Shown here one piece after another: positions 34,626 to 45,208 of a stretch of DNA of 64,000 nt (its first letter is position 1; each line of letters begins with the position of its first letter). The stretch covers positions 94,704,171-94,768,170 of the forward strand of contig CM053144.1 of NCBI GenBank assembly GCA_028571685.1. The letters are read 5' to 3'. A program made the translations under genes and the position numbers. The notes below the pieces were generated by a model that saw only the letters and a list, made by a program, of their open reading frames with translations, had not been told where the DNA came from and did no database searches. Source of the DNA: Heterohyrax brucei (taxonomy: Eukaryota; Chordata; Mammalia; Hyracoidea; Procaviidae).

Positions 34626-35060
34626 CATACATGAAGAAACCAAGAGGTGATTAAAAAGACAAGAAAGAAACAGAAAAACCAAACCAGAAGTCAGAAGAGA
34701 CTCTAAAATTTGGTCTTGAGTGTTGAGTAGCTAAAGCAAAAGGAAGAAATGTTGAATTAGAAGAACTCAGCAGAAGACGTCAAAGGACAGTTCAAGATGA
34801 CAGAGTAAACTCTTATAAGAAAATGAGCAAAGCACTGGAGATAGAAAACCAAAAAGGAAGAATATGCTCTGCATTTCTCTAGCTGGAAGCTAAAAAAAAA
34901 TCAAGCCTCAAGTTACAACAATAAAAAGTTCTCCAGGAAGGATGACACGGGAAGCATCTAGAGAAGCTGGAAGGAGTATACAGAGTCATCATACCAACAA
35001 TAGCTGGTCAACATGCGACCGTTTTGAGAGGTAGCACTTGATCGGGAACCTACGGCACTG
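34626..35060 (+). mobile_element. RTE continuation, 3'-truncated
   Basis: Continues the coding region between endonuclease and RT: CAGAAGAGACTCTAAAATTT, GCTAAAGCAAAAGGAAGAA, CACGGGAAGCATCTAGAGAA, ACAGAGTCATCATACCAAC. Sequence similarity stops near 35060, so the RT half is missing. Confidence 0.65.
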
Positions 35061-35084
35061 TAGGTTAGTGAACCTTTCATTTAT

Positions 35085-35240
35085 AGAGCTTGGTTTGTGT
35101 CAAACCTTCTGCTTTCTGTACTTATTTTTTATATTTACTCCAATCTTATGAGGTAGCTATTTCAGCCCCATTTTACTAACTCAAGTCAGAAAGTAACAGA
35201 GTCAGGATATGTTCCAGAATGTCCAGCTGTCAAACCAAAT
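35085..35240 (-). mobile_element. MIR SINE, antisense
   Basis: TTATGAGGTAGCTATTTCAG, CCCCATTTTACTAACTCAAG, AGTAACAGAGTCAGGAT. Confidence 0.6.
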
Positions 35241-35690
35241 GCTAGATGTAAGTGACTTTCCAGAAATAAAAGGCTGAGTATACGGTAAGGAGCAAGCAAA
35301 TGATGATAGATGTATAATGAAAGTAGAATCAGCAGCATTTGATGACTCATCCAATTTTGTTGTGAGCAAATAAAAATTTAAGTCTTCATGGTTGAAGGAT
35401 AAGAAAATGATGAGATTAATATAGGAAAGGTAGAAAGAGAATTATTTAGATAAAGTGAAGATGAATAAGCTTCAGATGGCAGCAGGATACTTGAGTGGAA
35501 CTATCTGGTGATTGAGTATATTGAGGGTGAGATCCTGGCTGTGCCTCACCCAGCTAGAATGAATATTGCAGCAGTGGGCTCTACTCCGGAGATGAAAAGG
35601 CTCCTGGAAAGTTAGCCTTAATCTGGGACTCAACAGTCTTTCGTTCCCAACTTTTTCCCCAAGGTTGGTTAAAAATGTGAAACATTGTAT
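35241..35690. other. Unassigned, perhaps diverged L2
   Basis: No clear family or gene. Confidence 0.3.
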
Positions 35691-35992
35691 TACTTATCTA
35701 TTTATCTGTCTAGCTATCTGTCTGTCTGTCTGTGTGTCTCTCTCTATCATCTATCTCTCTATCATCTATCATCTATTTATTGTATATAACATATATGTTA
35801 TATATAATGTACATAAATAATATGTGTGTGTTATACGTTATATAATGTATAACATATATTATAATGTAACATGTATTATATATACATTATATATAATATA
35901 TTATATATACACTACAGTATATATAACATATATTATAATATACATACATACATATATATACACACATATATGTGATTCTGAAAAGCTGCAAC
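35691..35992. repeat. Compound microsatellite: TATC/TCTG then AT-rich palindromic run
   Basis: About 90 bp of TATC-, TCTG- and TCTC-type tetranucleotides (35695-35780) passes into ~200 bp of nearly pure A/T with many short palindromes (ATATAACATATATGTTATAT type) and ends in ACAT/CACA repeats. The 62-codon ORF inside is an artefact of low complexity. Confidence 0.95.
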
Positions 35993-36441
35993 ATTCTGGT
36001 TCAACAGACTAAATGATTTTTTTGACTAATCAAGATTCTTCTGCCTTCTGAAGCCAACTTGGGTTCACAGACTTCTTTTCCCTTAACAAGTTCAACTGTG
36101 AAAATATACACTTTCCTCTTTCTTCACCCTGCCCACAGCACACCCTGTAAAATTCCATCCTTCGGCAGTTAATTTATAGCTTTAGAATGATGTAGGTCTT
36201 AAAATAAAAAGCTTGAGGACTTAAGGAAAATCAGTGGGTTCTTAATGTACATATATCGTGAAGCCAAACATTTCATAAAATACTCAAGTTCCGTAATTTT
36301 GCCTTTCCTAAAGAAATCTTCTGAGAGGTACTGATTAAAACAAATAAATAAACATGAAGTCTGTGCAGTGGTAATTTCCCCTAGGGTTGTAAACATAGGC
36401 AACTTTACTTGGTCTTTCAAGAAAGATACAAGAAACATAAA
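35993..36441. other. Unassigned sequence
   Basis: Nothing recognised. Confidence 0.4.
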
Positions 36442-36448
36442 ATTTCAA

Positions 36449-37885
36449 TGTTGTTGTTGTTAGGCACCGCCAATTCGGTTCTGACTCACAGCAACACTAT
36501 GCACAACAAAATGAGTCACTGCCTGGTCTTGTGCCATGCTCACAATCATTTTTCTGCATATGCACATTGTTGCAGCTACTGTGTCTATCCATCTCATTGA
36601 AGGTCTTTCTCTTTTTCGCTGACCCTCCATTCTGCCAAACATTATTTCCTTCTCCAGGGACTGATCTCTCTTGATAACATGTCCAAAGTATGTAAGATGC
36701 AGTCTCATCATTTCTGTTTGCAAAGAGCACTCTAGTTGTACTTCTTCCAGAAAAAATCTCTTCGTTGTTTTGGCAGTCCGTGGTACATTCAGTATTCTTA
36801 CCCAACACCACAATTCAAAGGCATCAGTTCTTCTTATGTCTTCCTTATTCATTGTTCAGCATTTACATACATATGATGCAATTGAAAACACCATGGCTTG
36901 GGTCAGGCATGCCTTAGTCTTCAAAGTGCCATCTCTGCTTTTCAATGCATTAGAGAGGTCTTTTGCAGCAGATTTTCTCAATGCAATGTGTCTTTTGATT
37001 TCTTGCCTGCTGCTTCCAAGGGTGTTGATTGTGGAGCCAAGTAAAATGAAATCCTTGACAATCTTAATCCTTCCTTTCTCTATTCATCATGATATTGTTT
37101 ACTGGTCCAGTTGCAAGGATTTTCATTTTTTTGACGTTGAGGTATAATCCATACTGAGGGCTATGGTCTTTGATCTTCATTTGTAAATGTTCCAAATCCT
37201 CTTCACTTCCAGCAAGCAGGGTTGTGTTATCTGTATAACGCAGGTTGTTAATGAGTCTTTCTCCAGTCCTGATGCCTCATTCTTACTCACATAGTCCAGC
37301 TTCTCACAGTATTTGCTCCGCATACAGATTGGCAATGTATGGTGAAAGGATAGAACCCTGATGCACACCTTTCCTGACTTTAAATCATGCAGTATTCCCT
37401 TGTACTGTTTGCACGACTGAATCTTGATCCCTGCACGGATTCCTTAAGAGCACAATTAAGTGTTCTGGAATTTCCATTCTCTGCAATGCTAGCCATAATT
37501 TGTTGTAATCCATACAGCTGAATGCCTTCCATAGTCAATGAAACACAGATCAACATCTTTCTGGTATTCTCTACTCTCAGTCAAGATCCAGCTGATATCA
37601 GCAATGATGTCCCTGGCTCCACGTCCTCTTCTGAATCCACCTTGAATTTCTGGCAGTTATTTCCCTGTCAATATACTGCTGCAGTTGCTTTTGGATGATC
37701 TTTAGCAAAATTTTACTTGCTTGTGGTATTAGTGATATTGTTCGCTAATTTCTGCATTCAGTTGGATCACCTTTCTTGGGAATAGGTATAAATATGGATC
37801 TCTTTCAGTTGGTTGGCTGGGTAGCTGTTTTCCAAATTTCCTGGCATAGATGAGTGAGCACTTTGAGTGCTGCCTCTGTTTCCAT
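36449..37885 (-). mobile_element. RTE-clade LINE, 3' 1.4 kb, antisense
   Basis: TTG-repeat tail at 36449-36460, then ~1.4 kb of RTE. Minus-strand frames show the C-terminal FGHVIKRDQSLEKEIMFGR and MRWIDTVAATM, the VRQGC-type RT motif, and the catalytic box, which reads YTDN where RTE has YADD (around 37225-37250). Possible 7-bp duplications ATTTCAA lie at 36442-36448 and 37886-37892. Frames are broken; the product would have been the endonuclease-RT protein. Confidence 0.88.
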
Positions 37886-38027
37886 ATTTCAAAATACTCC
37901 AGAAAAATGAACTATTTCCTAAATAGGCTTTGCTTTACTGAGGTAACTTGTTATATCAAATTTAATGTATGCTTCACTCTGGCACACACAAAAAAAAATC
38001 TCAAGAATTTTTTATTTCAAATATGAA

Positions 38028-38185
38028 TATGGTCCTAGTGGCACAATAGTTAGAGCTGGACTGCTAACCAAAAGCTTGGCAGTTCAAATCCATCATCTGT
38101 TCCTTGGAAACCCTAGAGCAGTTCTATTCTGTCCTATACAGGGTTGCTATGAGTTGGAATCAACTCAGCTGAAACAGAGGAATAT
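38028..38185 (+). mobile_element. AfroSINE, sense
   Basis: Head CCTAGTGGCACAATAGTTAG (box A-like), CAGTTCAAATCC (box B-like), body GGAAACCCTAGAGCAGTTCT and tail TTGCTATGAGTTGGAATCAA. Confidence 0.85.
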
Positions 38186-39223
38186 GATCCAGAAGTCAGT
38201 AATGTGGCATTGTTCAGTAATTGAAAGTTAGTTGACAAAGTGCTCTGCATCCAAACCATTTCTATATGCATTCCATAACCTCAGAAAGAAAAACATATAA
38301 TGAATATGTGTGTCTCACATTTCATCATAACTTAAAATAATAAAGACATAAATGGGAATGAAAAGTATGATTCTAGAGCAGATGGATTCAATTAGGAAAA
38401 AAATTCAGAAATTGCAGGGTTGTAATAGGTATCTTTTTGACAGAAATAGAAGATGGATATTCTTTTATTAACAGCAGCACTTTGAATATAACTGAAACAA
38501 AGGATGAACAGGAGAGAAAGACGACAGAAAATTTAATTGGCCATGAAAGTACATTTTAACAGAGTAGTGAACATAAGTGTGTAGTTTTCAAGAGATGATG
38601 GATAACATAAAAAGGTGTTTCTCTTCTGCACAAAATTGATATTCTTTGGATTTCTGGGAAACAATGTCTGTCCTTCTTCCATTTCCAAATCTCAACCCGT
38701 CTTCTATTTCAGGATATAGTCTTGTGTGAATAGGCTATACCATGTCCTCTAGTAAAGAATCACATGCATGAAGTCCCAGACAGGCTTTAAAAACTCTAAG
38801 AAAGACTAAGGAGTCTTTCCAAAGGATATTGGTATTCTGAGCCAGAATCCCCATACACAGTCTATTAAAAAAACAGGGATCACAATCAACAAATAATTTG
38901 GATAGTTACATTTGAGTTTTCTGTTTTGTTTTGTTTTGGCCAATGAAAGTAACTTTAGATTGTGTATGCAGAATAATTGGAAAGAGTTGAAAAAAAAACC
39001 AAGATATCTGATAGTGGACAAATAAACAGACAATTAATGTTGCATTGGTTGGTGAAATATTCTGCATGTACTTCAAATGATAATTATGAAAACCAAAATG
39101 AAACATTAAAACAATTATAATGTAATCATTATTGATAAAGAGAACACAGCAATGTGTACACAATTGATTATGATCATGGAAAAATATTCTTTTGCACAAA
39201 AGCTAGAAGGAAGCATGTCACAT
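38186..39223. other. Unassigned AT-rich sequence
   Basis: No repeat or gene recognised; ORFs up to 97 codons on the minus strand are low-complexity and lack motifs. Confidence 0.4.
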
Positions 39224-39235
39224 GAAAATAGTGTT

Positions 39236-39280
39236 GCAGCCAAGTGCCATTGAGTCGGAGCCGACTCATGGCAACCCTAG
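39236..39280 (-). mobile_element. Tail-only mini-SINE, antisense (45 bp) with 12-bp duplication
   Basis: GCAGCCAAGTGCCATTGAGT, CGGAGCCGACTCATGGCAAC, CCTAG. It is flanked by GAAAATAGTGTT (39224-39235) and GAAAACAGTGTT (39281-39292), 11 of 12 identical. This is a clean, extremely short insertion. Confidence 0.8.
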
Positions 39281-39477
39281 GAAAACAGTGTTAGATGTTT
39301 GCATAATGGAGTTTTTAAAAAAATTTTACATGTACTTTAATATCGTCTTGTAATTTTGAACAATACCTGAATGTCTATTACGTTCTGTTAACATAATTAA
39401 CACAGAAATAGAAGTAAAAATATTTAAATTAAAAAAAAATTTCTTTCATCAAAGAGGCAGAAAAATCAAAACATTTT

Positions 39478-39650
39478 GCTCGGTTTAAAGCCTGACTCTG
39501 TCACTGATGAACTCTGTAACCTTGAATAAATTATTTAATTTTAATAAATAGAAATACTAATATGATGTATTTCTCATTATTGTCAAGATTAAATGAGATA
39601 ATCCATAGAAAGCTTTAGAAGACTGCCTGGCCCATGGGAAATGTTTAAAA
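39478..39650 (+). mobile_element. MIR SINE, sense
   Basis: TTTAAAGCCTGACTCTGTCA, GTAACCTTGAATAAATTATT, AGATTAAATGAGATAATCC, ACTGCCTGGCCCATGGGAAA. Confidence 0.75.
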
Positions 39651-39796
39651 AAATGATAACTATGATATTTAATATACAAAATATATACCATACTTATAGA
39701 CATATGTGTATTTTGTATACCTATATGTTTATATGTGTAAAGAAATGTATCTCATGCCTGGAACTTATACCCAAAAACAAAAGCTATTACATATAG

Positions 39797-39948
39797 CTAC
39801 ATTTATTGAATTTATTGAGCCCAAGCATGCACTATATGCCAAGAAGTCAGCTAAGAATGTATATAACATGCTATATGGCACTACATTACAGCCCTTAATC
39901 TTTACAAAATTCTTTAGACTTAGGAATTATTATTCTCATTTTAGGAAA
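39797..39948 (-). mobile_element. MIR SINE, antisense, first part
   Basis: TTTATTGAGCCCAAGCATGC ... TTATTATTCTCATTTTAGGA. It is interrupted by SINEs and resumes at 40628. Confidence 0.7.
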
Positions 39949-40105
39949 CTGTAATGATATAGTGGTTAAGTGCTATGGCTGCTAATCAGGTCAGCGGTTC
40001 AAATGCACCATGAACTCCATGGAAATCCTATGAGACAGTTCTTCTCTGTCTGTAGAGTTACTATATCAGAGTTGACTCAGCAGCACTGGTTTGGGGTTTT
40101 TTTGG
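39949..40105 (+). mobile_element. AfroSINE, sense, in MIR
   Basis: Head GATATAGTGGTTAAGTGCTA, box B-like GGTTCAAATGC, tail GTTGACTCAGCAGCACTGG and a short G/T-rich end. The flanking CTCATTTTAGGA / TTCCATTTTCAGGA duplicates target sequence of the MIR. Confidence 0.82.
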
Positions 40106-40123
40106 TTATTTCCATTTTCAGGA

Positions 40124-40213
40124 GTCCTGCTGACACAGTGGTTAAGCATTTGGCTGCTTACTGAAAAGCTAACAGTTCAAACCCACCAGCCACTCCCAGG
40201 TAGAAAAGAGCTG
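40124..40213 (+). mobile_element. AfroSINE, sense, first half
   Basis: CTGACACAGTGGTTAAGCAT, AACAGTTCAAACCCACCAGC. The rest appears to continue at 40531. Confidence 0.75.
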
Positions 40214-40229
40214 ACAATCTTTTCTTGTG

Positions 40230-40411
40230 AAGATTGTTGTTATTGCTGTATGCGTCAATGGCGTCTATTCTAACTCATAACAACCCTATAGGGCAGAGTA
40301 GAACTGCTGCCATACATTTTCCTAGGCTATGATCTTTTACAAGAGTAGATTGCCAGGCCTTTTCTCCTGCAGACAGCTGGTAAGCGCTAACTACTGACCT
40401 TCTGGTTAAAA
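40230..40411 (-). mobile_element. AfroSINE with RTE-like tail, antisense
   Basis: GATTGTTGTTATTGCTGTAT, then GTCTATTCTAACTCATAACA and CCCTATAGGGCAGAGTAGAA, head near CTGGTAAGCGCTAACTACTG. Confidence 0.75.
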
Positions 40412-40528
40412 AAAAAAACTCACTGCTGTTGAGTCTGGTCTGACTCAAAACTGCCCTATAGGCACTCCTTGGAAACCCTATGGGACCCTTTGGTTAGCAG
40501 CCACTTAACCATTGCACCACTAGAGGTC
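40412..40528 (-). mobile_element. AfroSINE, antisense, short
   Basis: Poly-A, then CTCACTGCTGTTGAGTCTGG, and head TTAACCATTGCACCACTAGA. An internal part is missing. Confidence 0.75.
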
Positions 40529-40530
40529 CT

Positions 40531-40627
40531 TCTGTAAAGATTACAGCCTAGGAAACCATCAAGAGGAGTTCTGCTCTGTCCCTGTGGCTCACTATGAGTT
40601 AGGATTGATTCAGTGTCACTCAACAAC
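40531..40627 (+). mobile_element. AfroSINE, sense, second half
   Basis: GTAAAGATTACAGCCTAGGA, AGGAGTTCTGCTCTGTCCCT, tail TTGATTCAGTGTCACTCAAC; the likely continuation of 40124-40213. Confidence 0.7.
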
Positions 40628-40775
40628 AGCATTCCCATTTTATGGATCAGGAAAAAAAGGCTCAGAAAAGTTCAACTATTTCCCTAAAATCACAGAGATG
40701 CTAAAAGGCATGGCCAGATGAGAATAAAGCTAGTTGACACTGGAGCTCAAGCTCTTCAACTGCTAACTACTCTGC
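40628..40775 (-). mobile_element. MIR SINE, antisense, second part
   Basis: TTCCCATTTTATGGATCAGG, AAAGGCTCAGAAAAGTTCAA, AAAATCACAGAGATGCTAAA; this continues the MIR at 39797. Confidence 0.7.
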
Positions 40776-41366
40776 CTTCAATAAGTGAGACATTAAATAC
40801 ATGTAGCTTATATTTCAGTACAGCATGTTTCATCCATCTGGTGACACTCAGCCAAATCTTCAGTTGCCTGAAAGGCAGAAGGAAGCCCTGCTGTGAATTC
40901 TCACAACCCCTTCACCTTGTTTTATAGGTAGGAATCCAGGTTTCCTCATCTCAACTGCCTCTGGCAAATCTCACTGCATTAGCCCAAATTTTAAGAAATG
41001 AGGATGAAGTACAATTAAGTCTTCCCAAACTGGTCTCAAGAAAAATCATTCTCCGAATTAGAAAACCGAACCAAACAAACAACAACAAAAAAACAAAACA
41101 AAACAAAGAATGTCTTTCTCAGCAAATAGATAGTTTCAACTATTTAACAATATTAAGTGAATTTCTTTCTTTCTTTCTTTTTCCTTTTTTTTAACCACTG
41201 GGACTTCCCTAAGGCTTTATGTGCTACTGTGAACTTTGGATCTTCCAGAGAAGTATTTTAACAAGCAGAGCTTCCAAGATTTTTTCTCTCCAGAACCCTT
41301 TGTTCTGGGAGCACCAATTAACACCTTCTAGAATGAGTGTTCCTGGGACCCGATTCAGGAGATGCT
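40776..41366. other. Unassigned; A-rich and TTTC-rich runs
   Basis: An A-rich simple run lies at 41062-41109 and a TTTC/T run at 41162-41193. No gene. Confidence 0.5.
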
Positions 41367-41530
41367 GATGTAGTGGAAAAAGCCAAAGCAAACATCAGGA
41401 GACTAGAGTTCGGGTCTCAGCCCTCCACAGACTCACACTGTGGTCTTAGGCAACTGCTATGGGCCTCGGTTACATCCTATAAAATTAAGGAAATGATGTC
41501 TACTGTGCTGTGGTGGAGCAGACTGTCTTT
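41367..41530 (+). mobile_element. MIR SINE, sense
   Basis: TGATGTAGTGGAAAAAGCCA, GGTCTTAGGCAACTGC, GGGCCTCGGTTACATCC, AAAATTAAGGAAATGATGTC. Confidence 0.65.
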
Positions 41531-41804
41531 CTGTGTGACATGTCTGGAAATCTCTACCCCATAATTACTTCGTACCACAGCATGGCTCCTAATGCCATCC
41601 TACCTCATGGGTGAAAAATGGCTGACACAGGAACAACTGTTAAAAAGATTGAAGCACATATTGTTTGCTCTCAGCGTCATACCAGAGAAATGTTAGAATA
41701 ATAAAGCTAATAATGGAAAACTTAGCAACCTAATAGGACTTGGGAAAAATATTCTTATGCCAGGCAACACGTAGATGCCATGCTCAGCAAGCAATCCTAA
41801 GTGT

Positions 41805-42095
41805 TTTTATTGTGGAATTTCTCACTTTGCTTACCCAGTCTTACTTCCCACCACTTTCCACCACTTTCCCTCTGCTCAGCCAAGCCTTTCTCCCACGAGA
41901 ACAAAGTCCACCCCCCTGAAATGCCTGCTCCTCCTCATGTAATGTTCCACTCTTCCTCCCTTAACCTGCCTTTTACCTCAAGTGAGAAGGCGTCCTTGAC
42001 TCAAGAGACAGGGAGCGTCTTGAAGACAGAACTCCATCGATTCTTCTTGCATTTCCAGTTTCTTGCTTAGTGCTCAGCACACTGGAAAGACAAAA
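41805..42095 (+). mobile_element. L2 3' end, sense
   Basis: CCAAGCCTTTCTCCCACGAG, AGTGAGAAGGCGTCCTTGAC, AGCGTCTTGAAGACAGA, TTGCTTAGTGCTCAGCACAC. The 89-codon ORF over it is not a gene. Confidence 0.6.
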
Positions 42096-42261
42096 GGAAA
42101 ATAAAGCTTGCTGTGTCCTCTCCTCTCTCTTTACCTACTTTTACAAGCATGCAGATACATTACAGCTATGTTTCTTTATTTTTCGTAGATACACTTGGCG
42201 TCTCTTCCATTAGGTTAAAAGAGTATTTTATTTCTGAGTTTGCCATTAATACCTAGTATTA

Positions 42262-42470
42262 AAAAAAAAAAAACTGCCTTCTAATTGACTCATGGAGACC
42301 CCTTGAATGTCAGAGTAGAACTGTGTTTCATAGGGTTTCTGGTGGCTACTATTTAGGAAGGAGATTACCAAGACTTTTTTACTTGGTACATGTGAGTGGA
42401 TTCCAATTTCCAAGCTCTCAGTGAGTAGCTAAACATGCTAGCCACTGGTGCTGCTCAGGGACTCCGTGTC
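42262..42470 (-). mobile_element. AfroSINE, antisense, diverged
   Basis: Poly-A, CTGCCTTCTAATTGACTCAT, TGTCAGAGTAGAACTGTGTT and head GCTAGCCACTGGTGCTGCTC. Confidence 0.65.
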
Positions 42471-42562
42471 TGCACAGTGTGAGGCAATAAGAAACATTTC
42501 TTAAATATATGTGACTGACTACTGGATCCCTTAAAGAATGATTATAATACTAACAATATTAA

Positions 42563-42613
42563 CCAAAACAAAAATCCATTGCCATGGAGTTGATTCCTGT
42601 TCATTGTGACCTG
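42563..42613 (-). mobile_element. AfroSINE tail fragment, antisense
   Basis: AACCAAAACAAAAATCCATT then GCCATGGAGTTGATTCCTG; only the tail and A-rich end remain. Confidence 0.55.
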
Positions 42614-42617
42614 TATT

Positions 42618-42785
42618 ACTACTTAATAAATGATAATTCATGCAGGCACTGTGATTAACATTTAGCAAATATTATTTATTTCTCATAATCATCTATAAGA
42701 CAGTATCATCCTTGTTGTGTAGATGAGAAAATGAAAGGTTCAGGAAAGTAAATGCTTCTTCAAGGTCAGGTGGGTACTAGAAATA
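42618..42785 (-). mobile_element. MIR SINE, antisense
   Basis: AGGCACTGTGATTAACATTT, GTAGATGAGAAAATGAAAGG, TTCTTCAAGGTCAGGTGGGT. Confidence 0.65.
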
Positions 42786-44384
42786 ACTATATGATTTATT
42801 GTCAAGGAGGACACACTTGAGTGTGACTGAAAGCATTAAAAGTCACTAAAATTATGCTATTTTTGGCAGTTTTCATTTATCCAAGAATTGATTTGCTGGT
42901 ACTAGTAAATCTGTTCAATCATTTCATTAAAAAATTATTTTCCAAAAAAAAAATTTAAAAAATATATATGTATATATCTACCTAAGTAAAACAAAAGTGA
43001 AGAAAAAAGACTTCTTAATTAGAACATTACAAGTACAACTGACTGAATTAATTATTCTTGATAAATGATTCTTGAAATATTTGAAAATCATCGATATTTA
43101 CATACTGTAATTTAACCCATTTCCTAGCCGTTTCCATCTCCAGAATTAGGTTATAGTAGTTTTCTGATTTTTTTCCCCCATTATGGTATTATCTTGAAGC
43201 TCTTAAGTAAAATTTCCTGGAATCTTCTTCAAAATTGTATTTTAAGGCAAGTAAATTAGAAATTATGATATTTTCAATTGACTTTTCTCTACGCACCATA
43301 TTTTTTGTAACCGAGAAAATATTTTTTCTAACAGTTTTAATGTACTCAGAAAAACACTTGTTAAACGAAAGTTATTCTCTTTTTTGGTTGTTGTTGCAAT
43401 ATATAAATTTTTCAGACCAGGTATTTTTCACAGTTATTGTAATTTTCCTTCTGTTCAGAAAACTACTTCTCACTTTTCTTGAGAAACAACTCAAAAACAG
43501 TTATCTCCATGGCTTTTTTCAAATTTAAATACTTCAGAATTGTAAGTCTTAATTCCAGCCCAGTTCCAAGCAGAGTAAGTATTTATACATTTAAAATAGG
43601 AATTCTGTCAAAAGATTCTTTCCACTAGTCAAAATACTCTAAAATATAATTATGGAATTCATAAATTAAATCTTGAAACTTTTAGTTATCACGGTGCTTA
43701 ATTTTTTTAGTATCCCCTTTAATTCATGGGCAGAAGCTTCACTGCCCTGTTTACAAGGTTTTTAAAGAAGTTTCAGTGTTTGCAGCAAACCTCAAAAATT
43801 AAAGGTTTTGGTACTCCACTCATTAAACAGTTTTATTAAGGATTTCCAACAGTGTAAACAAAATATAGCCAACATTTCGAAGATTCATTTACAAAAAGAT
43901 TAATATCATTTTGGCTGGCTAAAATCTCTTAGGTTAGTTAAAGTTCAAACTTTCTTTTAAATTTGATTGCTGCTAGGCAGCCTAGAAGGGAAGTACAATT
44001 TTTCTTTTGAGAGGTTTCTTTTTTTGTATTTGATATCAGCTTTGTCACAATTCTGTAGTTGAGTTACTCTGGAGGTATAGTCATAAAAATAATCATAAAC
44101 GTTGACAGCCATACCATTAGAAGACTTGTAAAATATCTCAGTTTGCCTTCCCCAGTTATAAATTATATACACACTACAACCAATTCCAAATATAATTTTG
44201 CTTCCTAGGATTCTGAGTTTTGTAAGGATGTACTAAGTACTATGACAAAGTGCTCCATCAAGATGTGAACTTATTGTCAAATGTTTTATATACAATATGT
44301 TTCATGTTCAGTAGTATATAAAATATTGTACTGAATTTACAATACTCTTCACCCTGAAAATTTGCTGCTTCATTTTGAATGTTT
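42786..44384. other. 1.6 kb AT-rich, no gene recognised
   Basis: No repeat family recognised. The 97-codon ORF at 43235-43528 is Phe/Leu/Ile-rich, as expected by chance in AT-rich DNA. Confidence 0.4.
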
Positions 44385-45208
44385 CCTACCCAAATTCTTC
44401 CCCAGAGCAATTCTGAGTTTCATTTTCTCGAAAATAACCCTAAATTATATACAAAAAATTAAATGGATCAAAGATCTAAATGTAAAAAAAAACAAAACTA
44501 TAAAAGCCTTAAAAGAAAACATAGATGTAAATCTTCATAACCTTGAACTCGATAGAGTGTTCTTAGATATAACGCCAAAGACACGAGTAATGAAAAAAAA
44601 TTGGGCTTTATAAAAATTTAAAATAACTCTGTTTCAAAGGACAACATCAAGACTACCCACAGAACAAAATATTTGCAAATCATTGATAAGAGTCTTATAT
44701 ACAGAATACATAAAGATTCCCACAACTCAGTAACATGAAGACTAGCAATATGATTAGGCAGACATATAGAGATCGAAGTTTATTAGAGTTCCCAAGCATG
44801 ATAGGAAAGAGGAGAGGGGAATTAATTTCTATAGAGGCAATGAGTCTCTTTTAAGAGTGATTAAAAAAATTGGGAAATGAATAATGGTGATGTTGCACAT
44901 CACAATTAATGTCACCGAAATATACATGTAAAAGATACTGAAATGGCAGATGTTTCATTATGTGTACTTGCCAACACTTTTAAAATATGTTTTTAATGAA
45001 TAAAGTTGCTTAGTCATACCCACTACAATGGCTTGAGTCCACAATAAGTGCTGACAAAGATGTGCAGAAGTCAGAAATTTCAGGCACTGCTGCTGGGAAT
45101 GTAAAACGTAGCACAGTTACTTTACAAAACACTCTGGCAGTTTTTCAAACAGTTAAGTAGACCCAGGAATTATACACACACACACAAGTGATTCTATACA
45201 CATACATG
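44385..45208 (+). mobile_element. Old L1 (L1M-type) ORF2 3' fragment, sense
   Basis: The 83-codon ORF at 44362-44613 reads like the late ORF2 of old L1s (KALKENIDVNLHNL, VFLDITPKTR). Further L1 blocks follow: AAATATTTGCAAATCATTGA, TACAGAATACATAAAGA, GTGCTGACAAAGATGTGCAG, AATGTAAAACGTAGCACAGT. It is interrupted by stops and ends where the mariner element begins. Confidence 0.7.

Noticed and set aside
36671-37147. 158-codon plus-strand ORF and neighbours
   Set aside because: Antisense of the RTE reverse transcriptase region.
41031-41366. hAT-type (MER5-like) DNA transposon
   Set aside because: Only scattered resemblance (TTTTAACAAGCAGAGC); the ends could not be placed.
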